Assembly (NCBI GenBank): GCA_020637895.1
Contig: JACKJP010000003.1
Location: 434,001 to 498,000, forward strand
DNA from: Rhodobiaceae bacterium
Lineage (GTDB): Bacteria; Pseudomonadota; Alphaproteobacteria; Rhizobiales; Tepidamorphaceae
DNA: 64,000 bases
Direction of reading: 5' to 3'
Position 1 is the first letter of the stretch. Each line of letters starts with the position of its first letter. Made by a program: the position numbers and the translations under genes. Below the pieces are notes generated by a model. It was not told the origin of the DNA. It did not search any database and saw nothing but the letters and a program-made list of their open reading frames with translations. This document shows, one piece after another, positions 18,671 to 27,664 of the stretch.

Positions 18671-19072
18671 ATGCCCACAAAACTGAAACCCGTTACCGGC
18701 GGCAAGACCGTCAAGGCGATCAAGACTGCAGACGACGGTTACGACCCGACCTTCTGTCAGACTGCGATTGCGTGTCTAGGTATCGGGCATTCGCTGAGCG
18801 CGCTGGCCGGCGAGATCGGCGTGACGCGCCAGCGTCTGGATCAATGGGTGCTGATGCATGACGATTTTGCGGAGGCACTAAAGATCGGCGAGGCGAAGGC
18901 TGTTCTGGCGTGGGAGAAGATACTGCTGAACATCGCGATCAATGGTGGCGGCAACGCTACGCTCGCCATGTTCGGACTGAAGAACAGGGCGGGCGACGAC
19001 TGGCGCGAACGGCAGGACAGCCGGGCCGGTGTGGTACAGGTGACGATCGCGGGAGATGCGGCGGACTTGTGA
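18671..19072 (+). CDS. Terminase small subunit-like phage protein
   Basis: A 133-aa protein. Its N-terminal half has a helix-turn-helix (SLSALAGEIGVTRQRLDQW), then DDFAEALKIGEAKAVLAWEKIL, the pattern of phage small terminases, which bind the packaging site and recruit the large subunit. The C-terminal phrase MFGLKNRAGDDWRERQD is also typical of phage proteins in this position. In related prophages it directly precedes the large terminase; here an 11-kb catabolic block intervenes. The ribosome binding site is weak (TGTCGGTAA). The frame is intact although its partner gene is broken. Confidence 0.65.
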   Translation: MPTKLKPVTGGKTVKAIKTADDGYDPTFCQTAIACLGIGHSLSALAGEIGVTRQRLDQWVLMHDDFAEALKIGEAKAVLAWEKILLNIAINGGGNATLAMFGLKNRAGDDWRERQDSRAGVVQVTIAGDAADL

Positions 19073-19234
19073 ACCGGCCAAAGCGACACCACGTATAGGT
19101 CACCAAAGGGTGTCTGACCCACTTCGCGCGTGCCGGACCTAGCGTTGCCGCTTCCCCCGCAGCACAAGGCATCGCACCCCCTTAAGTTCGGCGCGCGCGA
19201 AGTTTTTCTCCGAGAGAAGCCGGAATATGCGGCC

Positions 19235-20593
19235 TTATCGCGCTGCGGTTCCCTGGCCGGCGAGCCAACCCGAAACGAGCGCCCAGCCCAGCCAGCCGCC
19301 GTAATAGCGGCCAAAGACGCCGCCAGCATCGACACCGGCTGCATAGAGGCCGGGAAGGGCGTTGCCGGCGCTGTCCAGAACCCGCATCGCATCATCTACG
19401 CGGATGCCGCCGCAGGTGGCGGAAAGGCCGCCTCTGGCGCGTAGCGCGTAGAAGGGGCCATGCTCGACAGGGTCGGGATTGATCGAGCGGGGCGGGTCGA
19501 GATTTTCGGCGGTGCCGGCGTGGCAGGCGGCGTTGAATGTGTTGATCGTTTCCAGCGCGTCATAGCTGACGCCCTCTGTCTCGTGCAACTGCTGGGCGAG
19601 TTCCTCGAGGCTTCTGGCCTCGAATACCGGCGCGCCGACCGCGCGCCACTCAACGAGGCGGTCGATTTTCGGCAGCGCCGGGGAAATGCCGGTATCGATG
19701 CCGAACTGCCGGTAGGTCCGGTCGTCGAAGATCAGCCAGAATACGCCACCGTCCTGTTTCCAGGCTTCCTCCAGGATGACTTCTTCCAGCTTGCCTTCCG
19801 TCTCGTTGACGAAGCGCTTGCCGGCGCGATTTACCGCGATGCTGTGGAGGGCGATATAGGCGGTCAGCGGTTGCAATCGCTCTGGTGGCAGCGGAGCGTC
19901 CGGCATGGAGTGGCCGTAGACGTGGTTCATGTTGCGGCTTTCGCCTGCTCCCAGCGACAGCGCCGTCTGAAGACCCGCCCCTGTGTTGGCGGGCATGCCG
20001 CGCTGGTAGAACGCCCTGGCGGCGTTGGCGCCGATATATCGGTCGACGAGTTCAGAATTCGCCTGAAAGCCACCGCCCGCAAAAACGATGGCGCGTGTCC
20101 GCACCGGCATTTTACCGCCGCCCAGATTCACAAGGTAGCCATCTTCGGAGCGTACGGCTGATTGGAGCGGTGCGTTGAAGCGTATCTCGGCACCCTTGCG
20201 CCGCGCCGCCTCGGCCATCAGCGCCATGAATTCGTGCTTCTTTCCGGCAGTTCCGCCTTCCATGACGATCCCGATGCCGAGGTCGCCAAGAGGAGCAGGC
20301 TGCGACAGCGGCAGTCCGTGACTCATGAACCACTCAAGGGCGGGAAAGAAATTGTCGCAATAGGCTGACTGCAATGCGGGATCGCCATCGGTGACGTATC
20401 CGGTGAGGTCAGCGGTCGATTGCGGCGCCCAGAGGATACCCGATGAGATGGAGGCTCCACCGCCGGGAACGGCTTCACTCTCGACAATGAGGGTTCGGGC
20501 ACCGGCTTCGGCAGCGGCGATACCAGCGGTAAGGCCGGCAAATCCGGCACCGACGATAATGACATCCCATGGGTTACTATCGTTCTCGCTCAC
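19235..20593 (-). CDS. FAD-dependent dehydrogenase (fumarate reductase / ketosteroid dehydrogenase-like)
   Basis: This 452-aa flavoprotein starts at a GTG (20593) behind GGAGGA; a TTG at 20629 would overlap the upstream gene. The N-terminal Rossmann motif is DVIIVGAGFAGLTAGIAAAE with the acidic ribose-binding residue in LIVES. The C-terminal FAD-binding element is GLYAAGVDAGGVFGRYYGG, with the GGLSATCGGIRVD block that is characteristic of the FAD-binding-2 family (fumarate reductases and 3-ketosteroid dehydrogenases). It probably oxidises a C-C bond alpha to a carbonyl, and is the last gene of the catabolic operon. The exact substrate is unknown. Confidence 0.8.
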   Translation of the reverse strand: MSENDSNPWDVIIVGAGFAGLTAGIAAAEAGARTLIVESEAVPGGGASISSGILWAPQSTADLTGYVTDGDPALQSAYCDNFFPALEWFMSHGLPLSQPAPLGDLGIGIVMEGGTAGKKHEFMALMAEAARRKGAEIRFNAPLQSAVRSEDGYLVNLGGGKMPVRTRAIVFAGGGFQANSELVDRYIGANAARAFYQRGMPANTGAGLQTALSLGAGESRNMNHVYGHSMPDAPLPPERLQPLTAYIALHSIAVNRAGKRFVNETEGKLEEVILEEAWKQDGGVFWLIFDDRTYRQFGIDTGISPALPKIDRLVEWRAVGAPVFEARSLEELAQQLHETEGVSYDALETINTFNAACHAGTAENLDPPRSINPDPVEHGPFYALRARGGLSATCGGIRVDDAMRVLDSAGNALPGLYAAGVDAGGVFGRYYGGWLGWALVSGWLAGQGTAAR

Positions 20594-20618
20594 GCTTCCT
20601 CCACAGTGCAATTCGGGA

Positions 20619-21710
20619 TCAGAACTCAATCACGACCCGCCGTGCCTTGCCGTCACGCAGGAGGTCGAAACCACTGGCAATCTCGGAAAGCGCGATGCGG
20701 TGCGAGATGAGGTCGTCGAGGGCGAGTTTGCCTTCCGCATACCAGTCGGCGAGGATGGGCAGTTGCGACCGCGACTTGATGTTGCCCAGATAGGAGCCCA
20801 TCAGCTTTCGACCTTCCTGGATCGCGCGCGGGCGCAGCTGAAGCTGCTCGCCGGTGGGCAGAATTCCGATCGTCACCGCCGTGCCCCAGCCGAGGCGGGT
20901 GCATTCGACGGTGTCGCTGAGCACCTTGGCGCTGCCAACGCATTCAAATGCATAGTCGGCTCCGCCGCCCGTCATTTCTTTCAGCACGCCGATGAGATTG
21001 TCGCCGTGATCTTTCGGATTGACGTAGTGGGTCGCCCCCGCGGCGAACGCAGCCTGCCGTTTGGTGGGATTTGTATCGACGCCGATGATCATCGATGCGC
21101 CGTTGAGCTTCGCGCCATTGACCACGTTGAGGCCGATGCCGCCGAGCCCAAAAACGACCACCGACGAGCCGCTTGCCACCTCTGCGGTGAAAATCGCTGC
21201 GCCAAGACCGGTCGCACCGGCGCAGCCAAGGCAACAGACGATATCGAGCGGAACGTCATCGCGAATCTTCGCGACCTGCATCTCGCGCACCGTGATGTAT
21301 TGGGCGAATGTGCCGAGTTCGCAGAAGGACCGGAACGATTTGCCATCCAGCGAGAAGACAGGCCGTGGCGGCGGCTGGTAGTAGCGGTCGCAAAGATTGG
21401 TCTTGCCGCTGAGGCAGGCGGTGCACTCGCCGCATTCCGGAATCGGCACCGGAATGACATGATCGCCCGGTTTCACCGTCGTGACGCCGGGGCCGACCTC
21501 ACGGACTATCCCGGCGCCTTCATGACCCAGAACGAGGGGATAGTCCTGCCACTCCATCCTCGTGCCGTCGAACAGCATCATGTCGGAATGACAAAGACCA
21601 GCAGCCTTCATCTCGATAAGCACTTCGCGCTCACCGGGTTTTTCCAGCGTCAATGTTGCAAGCTGGATGGGTGTCTTCTGCCGGAGCGCGAACGCGGCCT
21701 CGACCTTCAT
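20619..21710 (-). CDS. Zinc-dependent alcohol dehydrogenase (class III-like)
   Basis: A 363-aa medium-chain dehydrogenase. Catalytic zinc ligands are visible in AAGLCHSD and GHEGAG, with a third cysteine in CCLGCAGATG; the structural zinc loop is CGECTACLSGKTNLC. The NAD-binding Rossmann turn is VFGLGGIGLNVV. It should oxidise an alcohol to an aldehyde or ketone in the cytoplasm. Its position downstream of the P450 suggests that it acts on the hydroxylated product (inference). It lies 18 bases downstream of the cupin gene. Confidence 0.88.
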   Translation of the reverse strand: MKVEAAFALRQKTPIQLATLTLEKPGEREVLIEMKAAGLCHSDMMLFDGTRMEWQDYPLVLGHEGAGIVREVGPGVTTVKPGDHVIPVPIPECGECTACLSGKTNLCDRYYQPPPRPVFSLDGKSFRSFCELGTFAQYITVREMQVAKIRDDVPLDIVCCLGCAGATGLGAAIFTAEVASGSSVVVFGLGGIGLNVVNGAKLNGASMIIGVDTNPTKRQAAFAAGATHYVNPKDHGDNLIGVLKEMTGGGADYAFECVGSAKVLSDTVECTRLGWGTAVTIGILPTGEQLQLRPRAIQEGRKLMGSYLGNIKSRSQLPILADWYAEGKLALDDLISHRIALSEIASGFDLLRDGKARRVVIEF

Positions 21711-21727
21711 GACGCGTTCCCTTCCGA

Positions 21728-22150
21728 CTATTTTGCGGGCACGTGCTTGTCGTAGTCGAAGGCTTCCTTGATGACGATATCATTCGCCATGTCGCAGGGC
21801 GGGCAGGTGACCGTATAGAAGACGAGGTCGTTCTTGCCGGAATTGATGATCTGATGCACCGCGCCGGGTTCGGCGTAGCAGACGTCACCGGGCTTGATCG
21901 CCGTGATCTTGCCGTCGCAATACCAGTGGCCTGTGCCTGAAAGGATCAGCCAGGTTTCCTCCGCCAGATTGTGGAGATGGCGGTCGCAGCCGCCGCCGGG
22001 CGAGATGGTGTCATGGTTGAGCCGCATGAGCTGGGACGACCCCTCGACCGTTGGCTCGGATACGCGGCGGAGCAGGAAGCCGGGGAAGTCGGCGATGCTC
22101 TCGCCGGGGACTTCGGTTGACGCGAGGACGCGCTTTGTCTTGCTGAGCAT
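21728..22150 (-). CDS. Cupin-domain protein
   Basis: A 140-aa single-cupin protein, preceded by AGAGGAG. Cupin motif 1 is seen in GGGCDRHLHNLAEETWLILSG (His, His, Glu metal ligands) and motif 2 in PGDVCYAEPGAVHQIIN (His). It probably binds a metal and a small ligand; it may be an isomerase, a dioxygenase or only a binding protein. It lies within the catabolic operon, between the acyl-CoA synthetase and the alcohol dehydrogenase. Confidence 0.8.
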   Translation of the reverse strand: MLSKTKRVLASTEVPGESIADFPGFLLRRVSEPTVEGSSQLMRLNHDTISPGGGCDRHLHNLAEETWLILSGTGHWYCDGKITAIKPGDVCYAEPGAVHQIINSGKNDLVFYTVTCPPCDMANDIVIKEAFDYDKHVPAK

Positions 22151-22216
22151 GGAACTGATCTCCTCTGGTAGATTGTTTGTCTCGGTTTTCGTTCTTCAGG
22201 TTTTCATTGGTTCGTA

Positions 22217-23845
22217 TCAGGCAATTTCGTAGGACCGCGCCTCTTCACGCAGGCGATGCTTGTGGATCTTGCCGTTCGGCGTCCGGGGCATTTCGGGAAT
22301 GACTTCAACCCTCTCGGGCCAGAACTGCTTGGCGACCTTGTGTTCGCCGAGAAACGCGCGGATGGCATCAAGGTCGAGGCGCGCACCCGGCTTCACGGTG
22401 GCAAACAGACAGGCGCGTTCGCCGAGGCGTTTGTCTGGAAACGCGACGAGCGCGGCATCGACCACGTCAGGATGGCGCATCAGAAGATTTTCAATTTCCA
22501 TGACGGGTACGTTTTCCCCGCCCCGAATGATGACGTCCTTGGTGCGTCCGGCGATGCGGATGTAGCCGTCGGCATCCGTGTAGGCGAGGTCGCCGCTGTC
22601 GAACCAGCCCTCATCACTGAAGGGCGTGATATCGGGCCGCTTGAAGTAGCCCATAAACATCATGGGGCTGCGGACGAGCAGCCGGCCTGTGGTGCCGGCC
22701 GGCAATGGCTCTCCGCTGTCATCGGCGATGCGGATATCGACATTCGGCATGGGACAACCGTCCGATGTGGCGGATTTCTCTGCCGCCATTTCGGGCGGTG
22801 TCAGCGTGCCAGCGAGGCTTTCGGTCATGCCCCAGAGGCTTGAAACGGGAAAACCGAATTCCCTGATCGCGCGTTCGATGAGTGCGGGCGGGATCGGCGC
22901 GCCGCTACACAGGAAATTCCGAAGCGCAAAGGAGCCGCGCTCGTCGGGTTTCGTCGCCTCGCAGATATCAGCAAGAAACACGGGCGCGGCGCTGATGTAT
23001 GTCACGCCTTCATTCAGCATGATCTCGACACCCTGACGCGGCTGCCAGATATCCTGAAGGACTACCGTGCCGCCAAGGCAGAGACCCTGCATCAGCGAGA
23101 GATAGCCGGTCATGTGGCCAAGCGGCGAGCAGCCAAGGAACACATCGTCGGGCCCGTGTGCGAACGCGCCGCCGAGTGTCGCGACACCGGCGAGCACGGT
23201 GTTGTTGCAGTGCATGACGCCCTTCGGCTGCCCCGTTGTGCCGGAAGTAAACGAGAGCACCGAAAGGACGTCCGGTGCCACCTGCGACGCGCTGACGGAG
23301 GAGGGGGGAGGAACGATGTCCTGACCGGCCAGAAGTACCTCGTCAAATCCGTCGGCGCCAGATCCGCTGGCAATGATGACGTGTTCCAGACTGGGAACAG
23401 TCTCCTTCAGCGACATTGCCATCGCCGCGTGATCAAAGCCGCGAAACGACTGCGGGACGATCAGGACCTTCGCGCCGCCATGCCCCAGCATGTAGGTGAG
23501 TTCGTATTCGCGCAGGACCGGAACGAGCGGGTTCATGACGGCGCCGAGGCGTGCCGCGGCGAGGGCGGTGACGACGAACTCCCACCAGTTCGGCAGCTGA
23601 GCGGCCACAATATCGCCGGGCCCGATGCCAAGTGCGCGGAGCGCCGCAGCTGCACGCGCGGTAAGATTGGCCAATTCGCCGTAGGACAGACGAATGGGCT
23701 CGGCGATGCCTGTCCGGTACGCAACGACGGCCGGCTTTTCCGGGTCGCGGGCCGCATGGCGGCTGAATTCGAGATCGACGGTCGATTCCGACCAAAGGCC
23801 CCTGGCGCGTACTTTCTGCTGTTGCTTTTGCCAAGTGTACGGCAT
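22217..23845 (-). CDS. Acyl-CoA synthetase (AMP-forming ligase)
   Basis: This 542-aa ANL-superfamily enzyme activates a carboxylic acid with ATP and joins it to CoA. The P-loop-like motif is SFTSGTTGQPKGVM, the adenine-binding region is SSLWGMTES, and the hinge is YIRIAGRTKDVIIRGGENV with the C-terminal catalytic Lys in TPNGKIHKHRL. The N-terminus (YTWQKQQQKVRARGLW) resembles ligases for alicyclic or medium-chain acids such as cyclohexanecarboxylate, but this is recollection only. It would activate the acid made from the P450 and dehydrogenase steps (inference). Confidence 0.87.
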   Translation of the reverse strand: MPYTWQKQQQKVRARGLWSESTVDLEFSRHAARDPEKPAVVAYRTGIAEPIRLSYGELANLTARAAAALRALGIGPGDIVAAQLPNWWEFVVTALAAARLGAVMNPLVPVLREYELTYMLGHGGAKVLIVPQSFRGFDHAAMAMSLKETVPSLEHVIIASGSGADGFDEVLLAGQDIVPPPSSVSASQVAPDVLSVLSFTSGTTGQPKGVMHCNNTVLAGVATLGGAFAHGPDDVFLGCSPLGHMTGYLSLMQGLCLGGTVVLQDIWQPRQGVEIMLNEGVTYISAAPVFLADICEATKPDERGSFALRNFLCSGAPIPPALIERAIREFGFPVSSLWGMTESLAGTLTPPEMAAEKSATSDGCPMPNVDIRIADDSGEPLPAGTTGRLLVRSPMMFMGYFKRPDITPFSDEGWFDSGDLAYTDADGYIRIAGRTKDVIIRGGENVPVMEIENLLMRHPDVVDAALVAFPDKRLGERACLFATVKPGARLDLDAIRAFLGEHKVAKQFWPERVEVIPEMPRTPNGKIHKHRLREEARSYEIA

Positions 23846-23868
23846 GGGCGCTTTCCCGAAACGAAGGA

Positions 23869-24663
23869 TCAGAAGACCTTGAGGGCCATGCCGCCGTCGA
23901 CCCAGATTGACTGCCCGACGGTGTATCTGAGGGCACCGTTGGCGAGGCTGGCAATCGTATGGCCGATCTCATCGAGTTCGGCCCAGCGGTTTGACGGTAC
24001 GTACCCCTGGGCAATCAACCCGTCGTATTTTTCCTTGGAGCTGGCAGTCATCGATGTCGGCATCATGCCGGGACGGACGTCGTAGCAATCGATCCCTTCG
24101 GCAGCGAGCCGCACGGCATAATGCTTGGTCATAACGGCCGTCGCCGTCTTGATGATGCAATATTCCGATACGACCTTGCCGATCATGTGATCGGTACCAA
24201 CCGACGAGATCGTAACGATCGATTTGAAGTGGTCGCCTACGCCATTCCTGCGGTCTGCCAGCATTCGCTTGGCGACGTGCTGGGTGAGGAAGAACGGTCC
24301 GCGAAGGTTCACGGCATAGTTCAGGTCGAAGCTTTCCGGCGTGACGTCGAGCATGTCGCCGCGCGAATGGACAGACACGCCGGCATTGTTGACCAGACAA
24401 TCGACGCGGCCGCAGGTTTCATATGCGCGATCGACAAAGCCCTTGAGCTCATCAACCTTTGCAAGGTCCTGCACGATGCCCCAGGCCTTTCCGCCTTCCT
24501 TGCGTACGGCCTCGCAGGCCGCCTCCATCGCATCGTTTTCGCGCAGGTCGGAGACCACGACGTCAAAGCCGTTCCTGGCCATCTGCGGCGCGATGATCGA
24601 CCCCAATCCACCGGCTGCGCCCGTGATAATGGCGACCGGCCTGTTTCCAGCTGACTTGCCCAT
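23869..24663 (-). CDS. Short-chain dehydrogenase/reductase
   Basis: A 264-aa classical SDR, preceded by AGGAAATAG. The cofactor motif is IITGAAGGLGS, the NNAG structural motif is LVNNAGVSV, and the catalytic residues are Ser in IVTISSVG and the YCIIK form of YxxxK. Asp in VVSDLRE suggests NAD preference. It is likely to interconvert a hydroxyl and a carbonyl of a ring or chain substrate made by the neighbouring P450. It lies 82 bases downstream of the P450 stop. Confidence 0.87.
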   Translation of the reverse strand: MGKSAGNRPVAIITGAAGGLGSIIAPQMARNGFDVVVSDLRENDAMEAACEAVRKEGGKAWGIVQDLAKVDELKGFVDRAYETCGRVDCLVNNAGVSVHSRGDMLDVTPESFDLNYAVNLRGPFFLTQHVAKRMLADRRNGVGDHFKSIVTISSVGTDHMIGKVVSEYCIIKTATAVMTKHYAVRLAAEGIDCYDVRPGMMPTSMTASSKEKYDGLIAQGYVPSNRWAELDEIGHTIASLANGALRYTVGQSIWVDGGMALKVF

Positions 24664-24745
24664 CTATTTCCTCATGCGTAACGGGCCGCCTACATCAGAT
24701 GCTGCAGATACATCCAGTTGTGCGGCGGCCCTTATCTCCCAGACC

Positions 24746-25963
24746 CTAAAATTTCACCGGCAAGGTCTTGATGCCGAGAACCGACGTGTTCTCGATGTAG
24801 CCGAGGTCCTCGACGTTGCCGTTCAACTGAAGATTGGGCATTCGCTTCCAGAGGATCGAGTGGACGATCTGCAGTTCGACGCGGCTGAGAAGCTGCCCCA
24901 TGCATTGATGAATCCCGAAACCGAACGCCATGTGCTGGCGCGCATTGTGCCGATGAATGTCGAGCGTGTTGGGCTCTTCGAAAACCGTCTCGTCGCGGTC
25001 GGCCATGTTCGTCATGACGATGACACCCTCGCCGGCGCGGATGAGTTGCCCGCCAACTTCGACGTCCTCGGTCGCGACACGGCGACGGCCGTTGTGCGTG
25101 ATGGAAGCGAAGCGAAGAAATTCCTCGACGGCGTTGCGGATAAGGCGCGGATCGTCGGTTTCCTGCAGTTCCCTGCGCTGTTCGGGATAGAGGAACATCA
25201 TCAGGGTGCTGTGTGTGATCTGATGCGCCGTCGTCTCGTGACCGGCAATGAGCATCAGGCGTCCGAGACTGATGATGTCCGCGCGGCTGAGCGCGCCGGT
25301 GCGCAACTGGTTGACGACGAGACGGCTGAGCAGGTCGTTTTCAGGCGTCTTGTCCTTCACGTCGAGAAGGCCATCGATATATTCGTTCAGCTTGCGGCCC
25401 GCTTCTGCCGACTTTTCAGGCGATTCCGCGTCGCCGGTAGTCTGGTTGCTAAGCCCTGCGAAATATTCGCGGTCGGTCATTGGAACGCCCAGCAATTCGC
25501 ACATGACCTCAACCGGCAGGGCAAGGGCGAAATGCGGCACGAAATCCAGCGGTCCACCATGCGCCAGCATCTCGTCAATCAGCTTGTGGACCTTCGCCTC
25601 AATCGCCGGACGCATTTCCTGAAGGCGACCAACGGTGAAGTCGCGCGCAAGCATTGCCTTCTGGATTCCGTGCTCCGGATTATCCATCGTGCGAACATTA
25701 TGGTCCGTGCCGAGATTGGCCGCATAGGCGGCATTCTTTTCAGGAAATCCGGGGCGGCGCGGATTGGCACTGAAGCGCTCATCGCCGAGTGCCTGCTTTA
25801 CGTCATCATAGCGGGTCAGCAACCAAGCTTCGGTACCATCCCAGGTACGGACCTTGTTGATACGGCTTTCGTCACGCCACTGATAGACCTCTCTGGGAGG
25901 ATGCAGCGGGTTAGCCGGGTCGCGGAGGGGAAGGAATTCTCTGATCGGCATCGATCTGTTCAT
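24746..25963 (-). CDS. Cytochrome P450 monooxygenase
   Basis: A 405-aa bacterial class I P450, started at the ATG at 25963 behind AAGGGAGAG. The I-helix oxygen-activation motif is AGHETT, the K-helix ExxR is EEFLRF, and the heme-binding loop is FGFGIHQCMGQ with the axial cysteine. It is soluble, and takes electrons from the ferredoxin encoded immediately upstream; no ferredoxin reductase is in the window, so that must come from elsewhere. It probably hydroxylates a terpenoid, steroid or hydrocarbon taken up by the cell, and the following dehydrogenases and ligase continue its breakdown (inference from the operon). Confidence 0.93.
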   Translation of the reverse strand: MNRSMPIREFLPLRDPANPLHPPREVYQWRDESRINKVRTWDGTEAWLLTRYDDVKQALGDERFSANPRRPGFPEKNAAYAANLGTDHNVRTMDNPEHGIQKAMLARDFTVGRLQEMRPAIEAKVHKLIDEMLAHGGPLDFVPHFALALPVEVMCELLGVPMTDREYFAGLSNQTTGDAESPEKSAEAGRKLNEYIDGLLDVKDKTPENDLLSRLVVNQLRTGALSRADIISLGRLMLIAGHETTAHQITHSTLMMFLYPEQRRELQETDDPRLIRNAVEEFLRFASITHNGRRRVATEDVEVGGQLIRAGEGVIVMTNMADRDETVFEEPNTLDIHRHNARQHMAFGFGIHQCMGQLLSRVELQIVHSILWKRMPNLQLNGNVEDLGYIENTSVLGIKTLPVKF

Positions 25964-26043
25964 TTTACTCTCCCTTCTTAAGTTCGTTCGAATTGTAGGC
26001 ACCTACATTGGTGCAGGCGCGTTCGAAGGCAGCTCTTCGCTGC

Positions 26044-26241
26044 TTATTCATCGAGAAGTTCGATTGTTGCAGTAGGGCAGTTCGCTGCCGCAGCGCGTAC
26101 GCTATCGTGAAGATCCGGCGGCGGCGTGGGATCGAGCAGGAGCACCATATTGGTCAGTTCGTCCTGGCCGAAGACTTCGGGTGTGCGGTCATTGCACGCG
26201 CCGCAGCCCATGCAGTTCTCTGTATGAAGAATGATCTTCAT
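26044..26241 (-). CDS. Small [3Fe-4S]/[4Fe-4S] ferredoxin, P450 partner
   Basis: A 65-aa ferredoxin with CMGCGAC near the N-terminus and a distant CP pair (ANCPTATIEL). That is four cysteines, with Cys at the variable second position, so either a [3Fe-4S] or [4Fe-4S] cluster is possible. Single-cluster ferredoxins of this size next to a P450 normally donate electrons to it. A purine-rich site (GGGAGG) precedes the start by about 12 bases. It lies 80 bases upstream of the P450 on the same strand. Confidence 0.9.
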   Translation of the reverse strand: MKIILHTENCMGCGACNDRTPEVFGQDELTNMVLLLDPTPPPDLHDSVRAAAANCPTATIELLDE

Positions 26242-26351
26242 TGGCTCGCATTGCCTCCCTTTTTCCAACCGCCGACCTGTTCTTCTTCTCCCGCCCTGGC
26301 GTGTCTCGCCGGGGCGGGAAGCATTTTTGTCGTCAGCGTTGCCGGACGTGC

Positions 26352-27365
26352 CTACTTGCCGAACAGGGCAAGCATCCCTTCCGGATCTTCCAAACCGGCT
26401 TCCTTGGCCCGCTTGATCCATTCATCGCGGATAGGCTTCAAACGCTCTTTCAGATCAGCAACCAGCTTGTCATTGGCAACGACGATCTCGCCACCGCCGT
26501 CCTTGATCGTCTTAGTTGCGACTTCGAGTTCCTTTGCGCTCAGTTCACCGGCCGACTTTGCCAGCGCAGCGCCGGAAATCTCCATGATGGCCTTCTGGTC
26601 TTCCGGGGAGATCATGTCCCATTTGGCCTTGTTGATCGGGAAAATCGTCGTGGTGCCCGAAACGCCACCCGGGATGTAGGTGATTTTCTTCAGCACGGTG
26701 TCGAGCTTGAAAGCCGGGATCGGATCGATCGGGAAGATCGCGCCGTCGATGACGCCGCCGGCGGCAAGTTCATAGATCTCCGGGGTCGGCTTTGAAACCG
26801 GAACGGCTCCGAGCAAGGTAATGGAATCAGCGACTGTCGGTCCAGGTGTGCGGATCTTCATGCCCTGAAGCTGTTCAATGTCGGTGATGATCTGCTTGGT
26901 CATGGCAAAATGGCCGGGATTGGTGCAGATCACGCCGAGGATCTTCACTTCTTTGAAGATATTGGCAGGGCCAAGATACTTTTCGTACGCGTTCCAGAAA
27001 TTCGGGCAGCGCGTCGTTGGATCATCGCCGAGAAACGGCAGGTCCAGCCCTTCTGCCGCGACAAACCGGCCAGGCGTGTAGCCAGTCACAACGAATGAAA
27101 TGTCGGCAAGGCCATCTGCGACAACGTCGTATTGGCCCGCGACGGTTCCGACGCCCTTGGCGGTAAGTTCGACCTTGACGCGGCCGTCGGTAACTTTCTC
27201 GAACTGCATGAGCCACGGGATGACGACATCGCGATCCATGGCATAGTTGACCGGAAGCCAGCGGGAATATTTCAGGACGACCGGTTCAGCAGTCGCAACG
27301 CCAGCGAATACGGCCGTCGCCATGGCGCAGGTCACGGCAAAGCCGGCAAACTTGGACAATGACAT
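26352..27365 (-). CDS. TRAP transporter substrate-binding protein (DctP family), paralog 1
   Basis: A 337-aa periplasmic binding protein, started at the ATG at 27365 behind GGAGGAAA. A Sec signal peptide (FAGFAVTCAMATAVFAGVATA) is followed by the DctP fold. The conserved MKIRTPGP segment contains the arginine that usually holds a substrate carboxylate, and the SKPTPEIYELAAGGVIDGA block is typical. It is about two-thirds similar by eye to the protein at 27665-28693, so the pair arose by duplication. No DctQ or DctM membrane subunits are nearby, so it is an orphan binding protein. It probably feeds an organic acid into this pathway. Confidence 0.88.
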   Translation of the reverse strand: MSLSKFAGFAVTCAMATAVFAGVATAEPVVLKYSRWLPVNYAMDRDVVIPWLMQFEKVTDGRVKVELTAKGVGTVAGQYDVVADGLADISFVVTGYTPGRFVAAEGLDLPFLGDDPTTRCPNFWNAYEKYLGPANIFKEVKILGVICTNPGHFAMTKQIITDIEQLQGMKIRTPGPTVADSITLLGAVPVSKPTPEIYELAAGGVIDGAIFPIDPIPAFKLDTVLKKITYIPGGVSGTTTIFPINKAKWDMISPEDQKAIMEISGAALAKSAGELSAKELEVATKTIKDGGGEIVVANDKLVADLKERLKPIRDEWIKRAKEAGLEDPEGMLALFGK

Positions 27366-27479
27366 TCGTATTTCCTCCATCCCTCGGGCATTGCCCGGGG
27401 CGCTTGTTATCTGAACGTGAATGCGCGTTTCAGGTTTTCACCGTCTACGCCAGGCCGGGTAGGCCCCATCCATCTGGAT

Positions 27480-27551
27480 GATGTCACACAATAGATGTTA
27501 TTGCGCACTAATGGCAATACTTATTGTGACGTCACGTTATAATAACTTTGC
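27480..27551. promoter_or_regulatory. AT-rich putative operator upstream of TRAP binding protein 1
   Basis: A markedly AT-rich patch contains inverted elements GTCACACAATA and TATTGTGAC, plus the palindrome GTGACGTCAC. It lies about 115 bases upstream of the gene at 26352-27365. It could bind the MarR regulator encoded nearby (inference). Confidence 0.35.
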
Positions 27552-27664
27552 GTCCCAAATCAGGATGCGTCGCCGGCTTTTTCGATCCTGGAAAAGTGGG
27601 TCGATTGCCAGACGGCGCCGCCCCCGGCACCAGGCCGGGAGCAGCAGTTTTCAAAGTCGAAGAG

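Noticed and set aside
20391..21755. Long + strand frames across the alcohol dehydrogenase (and 24341-25981 across the P450, 43442-44866 across the MFS gene)
   Set aside because: The opposite-strand proteins carry full catalytic motifs; these frames have biased, repetitive composition and are mirror artefacts.
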